From Holophagaceae bacterium (GTDB lineage Bacteria > Acidobacteriota > Holophagae > Holophagales > Holophagaceae): a stretch of 15,863 nucleotides of DNA. Under the pieces are notes generated by a model, which did no database searches, had not been told where the DNA came from, and saw only the letters and a list, made by a program, of their open reading frames with translations. The stretch covers positions 1 through 15,863 of the forward strand of contig JANXQX010000267.1 of the NCBI GenBank assembly GCA_025353305.1, given 5' to 3'. The position numbers and the translations under genes were made by a program. Positions 14,383-15,863 of the stretch are shown here, piece after piece (position 1 is the stretch's first letter; the number at the start of each line of letters is the position of its first letter).

Positions 14383-15164
14383 GCGCAGCGGGCCCTGCAC
14401 GAACCGCTCCATTCAGGGCACTGGTGGCTGACGATGAGATTTACGCCCGGCAACGAATCATCCAGCTGCTCGCGGCCGAAAAGGATTTCGAAGTGGTCGC
14501 AGAGTGCGTTCACGGGGGCGAGGCCGTCGAGGCCATCCGATCGCACCAACCTGATGTGCTCTTCCTGGATATCCAGATGCCCGAATTGGATGGTTTTGGC
14601 GTGCTGGAAGCCATCGGCCCTGGAAACATGCCACCCACAATCTTCACCACCGCCTTCAACCAGCACGCCATCCAGGCCTTCGAGGTCAATGCCCTGGATT
14701 ACCTGCTGAAGCCAATAGACCCTGAACGCATGGCCAAGGCTCTGGGTCGCGTGCGCGCCTGGCATCGCACTTCAACAAACTCCGGGGACATTCAAATGCA
14801 GCTTGAGGGTCTTCTGGCGGCCGTACGCCATGAGGATGACCATCTCACGCGCATCCTGGTGAAGCATGAAGAACATCATAAAATCGTAAAGGTCAGTGAC
14901 ATCCAATGGGTGGAAGCGGAGGACAACTATGTCCGCCTGCATGTGGACGGGACCTCGCACCTGCTGCGCATGGCCATGGCAACCATCCTTTCCCGGTTGG
15001 ACCCTAAGCAATTCCGGCGCATCCACCGCTCCAGCATCGTGAATCTGGATCAGATCCACGAAGTGCATCCATGGTTCAGCGGCGACCATGTCGTGATCAT
15101 GAAGGATGGATCGCGGCTCACCATGAGCCGCACCTACCGCGATCAGTTCAAGGAACTGGCTTAG
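14379..15164 (+). CDS. LytTR-family response regulator
   Basis: This 261-residue two-domain regulator has a CheY-like receiver (about 12-130) with acidic pair D18/D19, phosphoacceptor D64 in VLFLDIQMPELDG, T90/T91 and K111 in LLKPID. A LytTR DNA-binding domain follows from about 158 to the end, with IQWVEAEDNYVRLH, FRRIHRSSIVNLDQI and LTMSRTYRDQFK. It resembles BtsR (YehT) and YpdB. AGGAGG lies 6 bases before the ATG, inside the end of the second kinase gene. One regulator therefore probably serves both kinases. Likely DNA targets include the repeats at 11955-12004. A long hairpin starts at its stop codon. Confidence 0.95.
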   Translation: MSAAGPARTAPFRALVADDEIYARQRIIQLLAAEKDFEVVAECVHGGEAVEAIRSHQPDVLFLDIQMPELDGFGVLEAIGPGNMPPTIFTTAFNQHAIQAFEVNALDYLLKPIDPERMAKALGRVRAWHRTSTNSGDIQMQLEGLLAAVRHEDDHLTRILVKHEEHHKIVKVSDIQWVEAEDNYVRLHVDGTSHLLRMAMATILSRLDPKQFRRIHRSSIVNLDQIHEVHPWFSGDHVVIMKDGSRLTMSRTYRDQFKELA

Positions 15165-15214
15165 GGACCGTTGCGTAACAACCAGCGCTTTCCTGGTTGT
15201 TAGGTTACGGACCC
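15164..15214 (+). terminator. Long hairpin at the end of the kinase/regulator operon
   Basis: A perfect 10-bp stem, taacaaccag (15176-15185) with ctggttgtta (15193-15202), has a 7-base loop. It extends outward with few mismatches to 15164 and 15214. It begins at the last base of the regulator stop codon and likely protects or ends the transcript. There is no T tract, so intrinsic termination is uncertain. Confidence 0.5.
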
Positions 15215-15292
15215 TCCAGCTATCGGGCGCAGTGCGCCCTCCTGTTCACTTCGTTCACAGAGCTGGAGCCTCTATGTCGGCCGCAGGCCGAC
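15214..15292. repeat. REP-like hairpin cluster
   Basis: Arms ctccagct (15214-15221) and agctggag (15261-15268) enclose gggcgc-agt-gcgccc (15225-15239) and two gttcac words 9 bp apart. Immediately after is gtcggcc-gca-ggccgac (15276-15292), a 7-bp stem with a 3-base loop. The dense array of GC hairpins just after an operon resembles REP/BIME elements. No known family could be assigned. Confidence 0.5.
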
Positions 15293-15414
15293 CTGACCAT
15301 TCATCCACCCCGAACGGATGATGGGAGTGATTAATTCACGGTTCGCCCCGGAACCGGCGCCCCTGGCCCCTTCACCATGGCGGGAAATCGAAAGCGTCGC
15401 GATATTGGGTACGT

Positions 15415-15486
15415 TCTCCCCTGGGAACTCGTGTGGAAGCGGGAGGCCGAACCTGTACTCCGGGGTTCGGGCCAACCCAGGGGAGA
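15415..15486. other. Nested inverted repeats, possible structured RNA or decayed element
   Basis: tctcccctggg (15415-15425) and cccaggggaga (15476-15486) form an 11-bp perfect outer stem. Inside, ggccgaacc (15445-15453) pairs with ggttcgggcc (15464-15473) apart from one bulged G. This is the main structure in the 15293-15588 stretch, which has no gene I can support; overlapping short ORFs on both strands lack recognisable domains. Strand, if transcribed, cannot be told. Confidence 0.4.
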
Positions 15487-15588
15487 CAATCTTGGCCCGC
15501 GCCAGCGGGGCATGCAGCCGCAATCTTCGTTGTGTGAGGACAGTTTGATACGATTTGCATCTGACGCAGCACGTGATCATCCTCATCA

Positions 15589-15612
15589 GAAATTTCGTTG
15601 GAAATTTCATTG
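15589..15612. repeat. Two tandem 12-bp units at the presumed IS end
   Basis: gaaatttcgttg (15589-15600) is followed directly by gaaatttcattg (15601-15612), one mismatch. The second unit abuts the presumed left end of the insertion element, so it may be the target sequence or part of a duplicated target. Confidence 0.45.
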
Positions 15613-15863
15613 GCTCTTCGGGAAGTCGTGTGGGTAAATCATAGGCTGTAATTGGCCAGGAAGCCCCTTGTACGTTGGCTTTCAGTCATTTCACAGAGGC
15701 TTTTGATTGGGCATGATGTTTCGATGCCTACTCCATCGAAGCGAAAGCGTCTCCTGGACATGTACCGATTTGCCGGGTTCCGGCCTGTCGAACAACTTCG
15801 TGGAGTCTTCGGCGATCCGAAGGCGCGCGTTATCACCCTTGTCCGGCGCTCAAAAAAACGAGC
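15612..15863 (+). mobile_element. Left end of an ISL3-like insertion sequence (incomplete)
   Basis: The segment starting GGCTCTTCGGGAAGTCGTGT (15612) resembles ISL3-family termini, which commonly begin GGCTCTT. An ORF beginning ~110 bp inside has a sequence I associate with the beginning of transposase regions of this kind. If this is right, the preceding 8 bases (15604-15611) are the candidate target duplication. The right end and most of the transposase lie beyond the window, so the family call rests on recollection of terminal motifs. Confidence 0.45.
15724..15863 (+). CDS. Partial ORF, probable transposase N-terminus of the IS-like element
   Basis: Forty-six codons are visible, open to the window end. 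The product begins MPTPSKRKRLLDMYRF, then AGFRPVEQLRGVFGDPKARV, and reaches ITLVRRSKKR. It is very basic. I recognise the YRFxGFRPxxxxRGxFGDPxARVI pattern as recurrent at the start of transposase or transposase-adjacent ORFs, probably ISL3-like with a cysteine-rich zinc finger to follow. There is no clear Shine-Dalgarno, as is common in IS elements. Without the rest, function is tentative. Confidence 0.5.
   Translation, partial: MPTPSKRKRLLDMYRFAGFRPVEQLRGVFGDPKARVITLVRRSKKR

Noticed and set aside
15176..15202. Possible integron attC-like site because of taacaa...ttgtta ends
   Set aside because: The hairpin is only 27 bases, perfectly paired and without the extrahelical bases and R/L box layout of attC; no integrase or cassette is present.
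15318..15548. 76-codon plus-strand ORF and an overlapping minus-strand ORF (15272-15610)
   Set aside because: Both lie across the nested inverted repeats, neither has a good ribosome site or recognisable domain, and open frames on both strands are expected in GC-rich DNA.

Overview
This is a GC-rich bacterial chromosomal segment. It starts inside the 3' end of groEL and ends inside an insertion-sequence-like element. Gene content (acyl-CoA metabolism, RarA, NadC, two pirins, LytS/LytTR signalling) and the style of the intergenic repeats suggest a free-living Gram-negative, perhaps an Acidobacteriota member of the Geothrix/Holophaga type. That assignment is an impression from the sequence and was not tested.

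Layout. (1) 2-1192, plus strand: groEL 3' end, a strong intrinsic terminator, then a short radical SAM protein of unknown substrate. (2) 1309-5692, minus strand: a lipid or hydroxy-acid block read in the order acyl-CoA dehydrogenase, APH-fold kinase, SDR, SDR. The first two genes match the two halves of eukaryotic ACAD10/ACAD11 and of the bacterial Lva-type 4-hydroxyacyl-CoA pathway. (3) 5770-7161, plus: RarA with a C-terminal extension, divergent from the block above. (4) 7164-8743, minus: two coupled pirin genes of different subfamilies. They diverge from a universal stress protein gene (8862-9296, plus), with a near-perfect 30-bp palindrome in the gap. (5) 9315-10166, minus: nadC; then 10208-11862, plus: a dienelactone hydrolase and an enoyl-CoA hydratase. 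(6) 12047-15164, plus: a signalling operon of two paralogous membrane LytS-type histidine kinases and one LytTR response regulator. Three direct repeats spaced 20-21 bp, the geometry expected for LytTR binding, precede the first kinase. (7) 15165-15863: a gene-poor tail with hairpins, a further structured stretch, and what looks like the left end of an ISL3-like element whose first ORF runs off the window.

A signal that gene calls do not explain is a set of unrelated short-period (7, 9 or 10 bp) repeats that sit almost only in gaps between genes: 271-312, 1187-1204, 3096-3242, 4346-4455, 5721-5756, 10940-10967 and 10996-11010. Two of them form roughly 110-150 bp elements bounded by inverted repeats. 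They create false N-terminal extensions on neighbouring ORFs, so several starts here were moved to internal codons with good ribosome binding sites.

The strongest candidates for new biology are the two-kinase/one-regulator LytTR system with its putative autoregulatory sites, the ACAD-APH-SDR block, the pirin/USP shared operator, and the intergenic repeat families.
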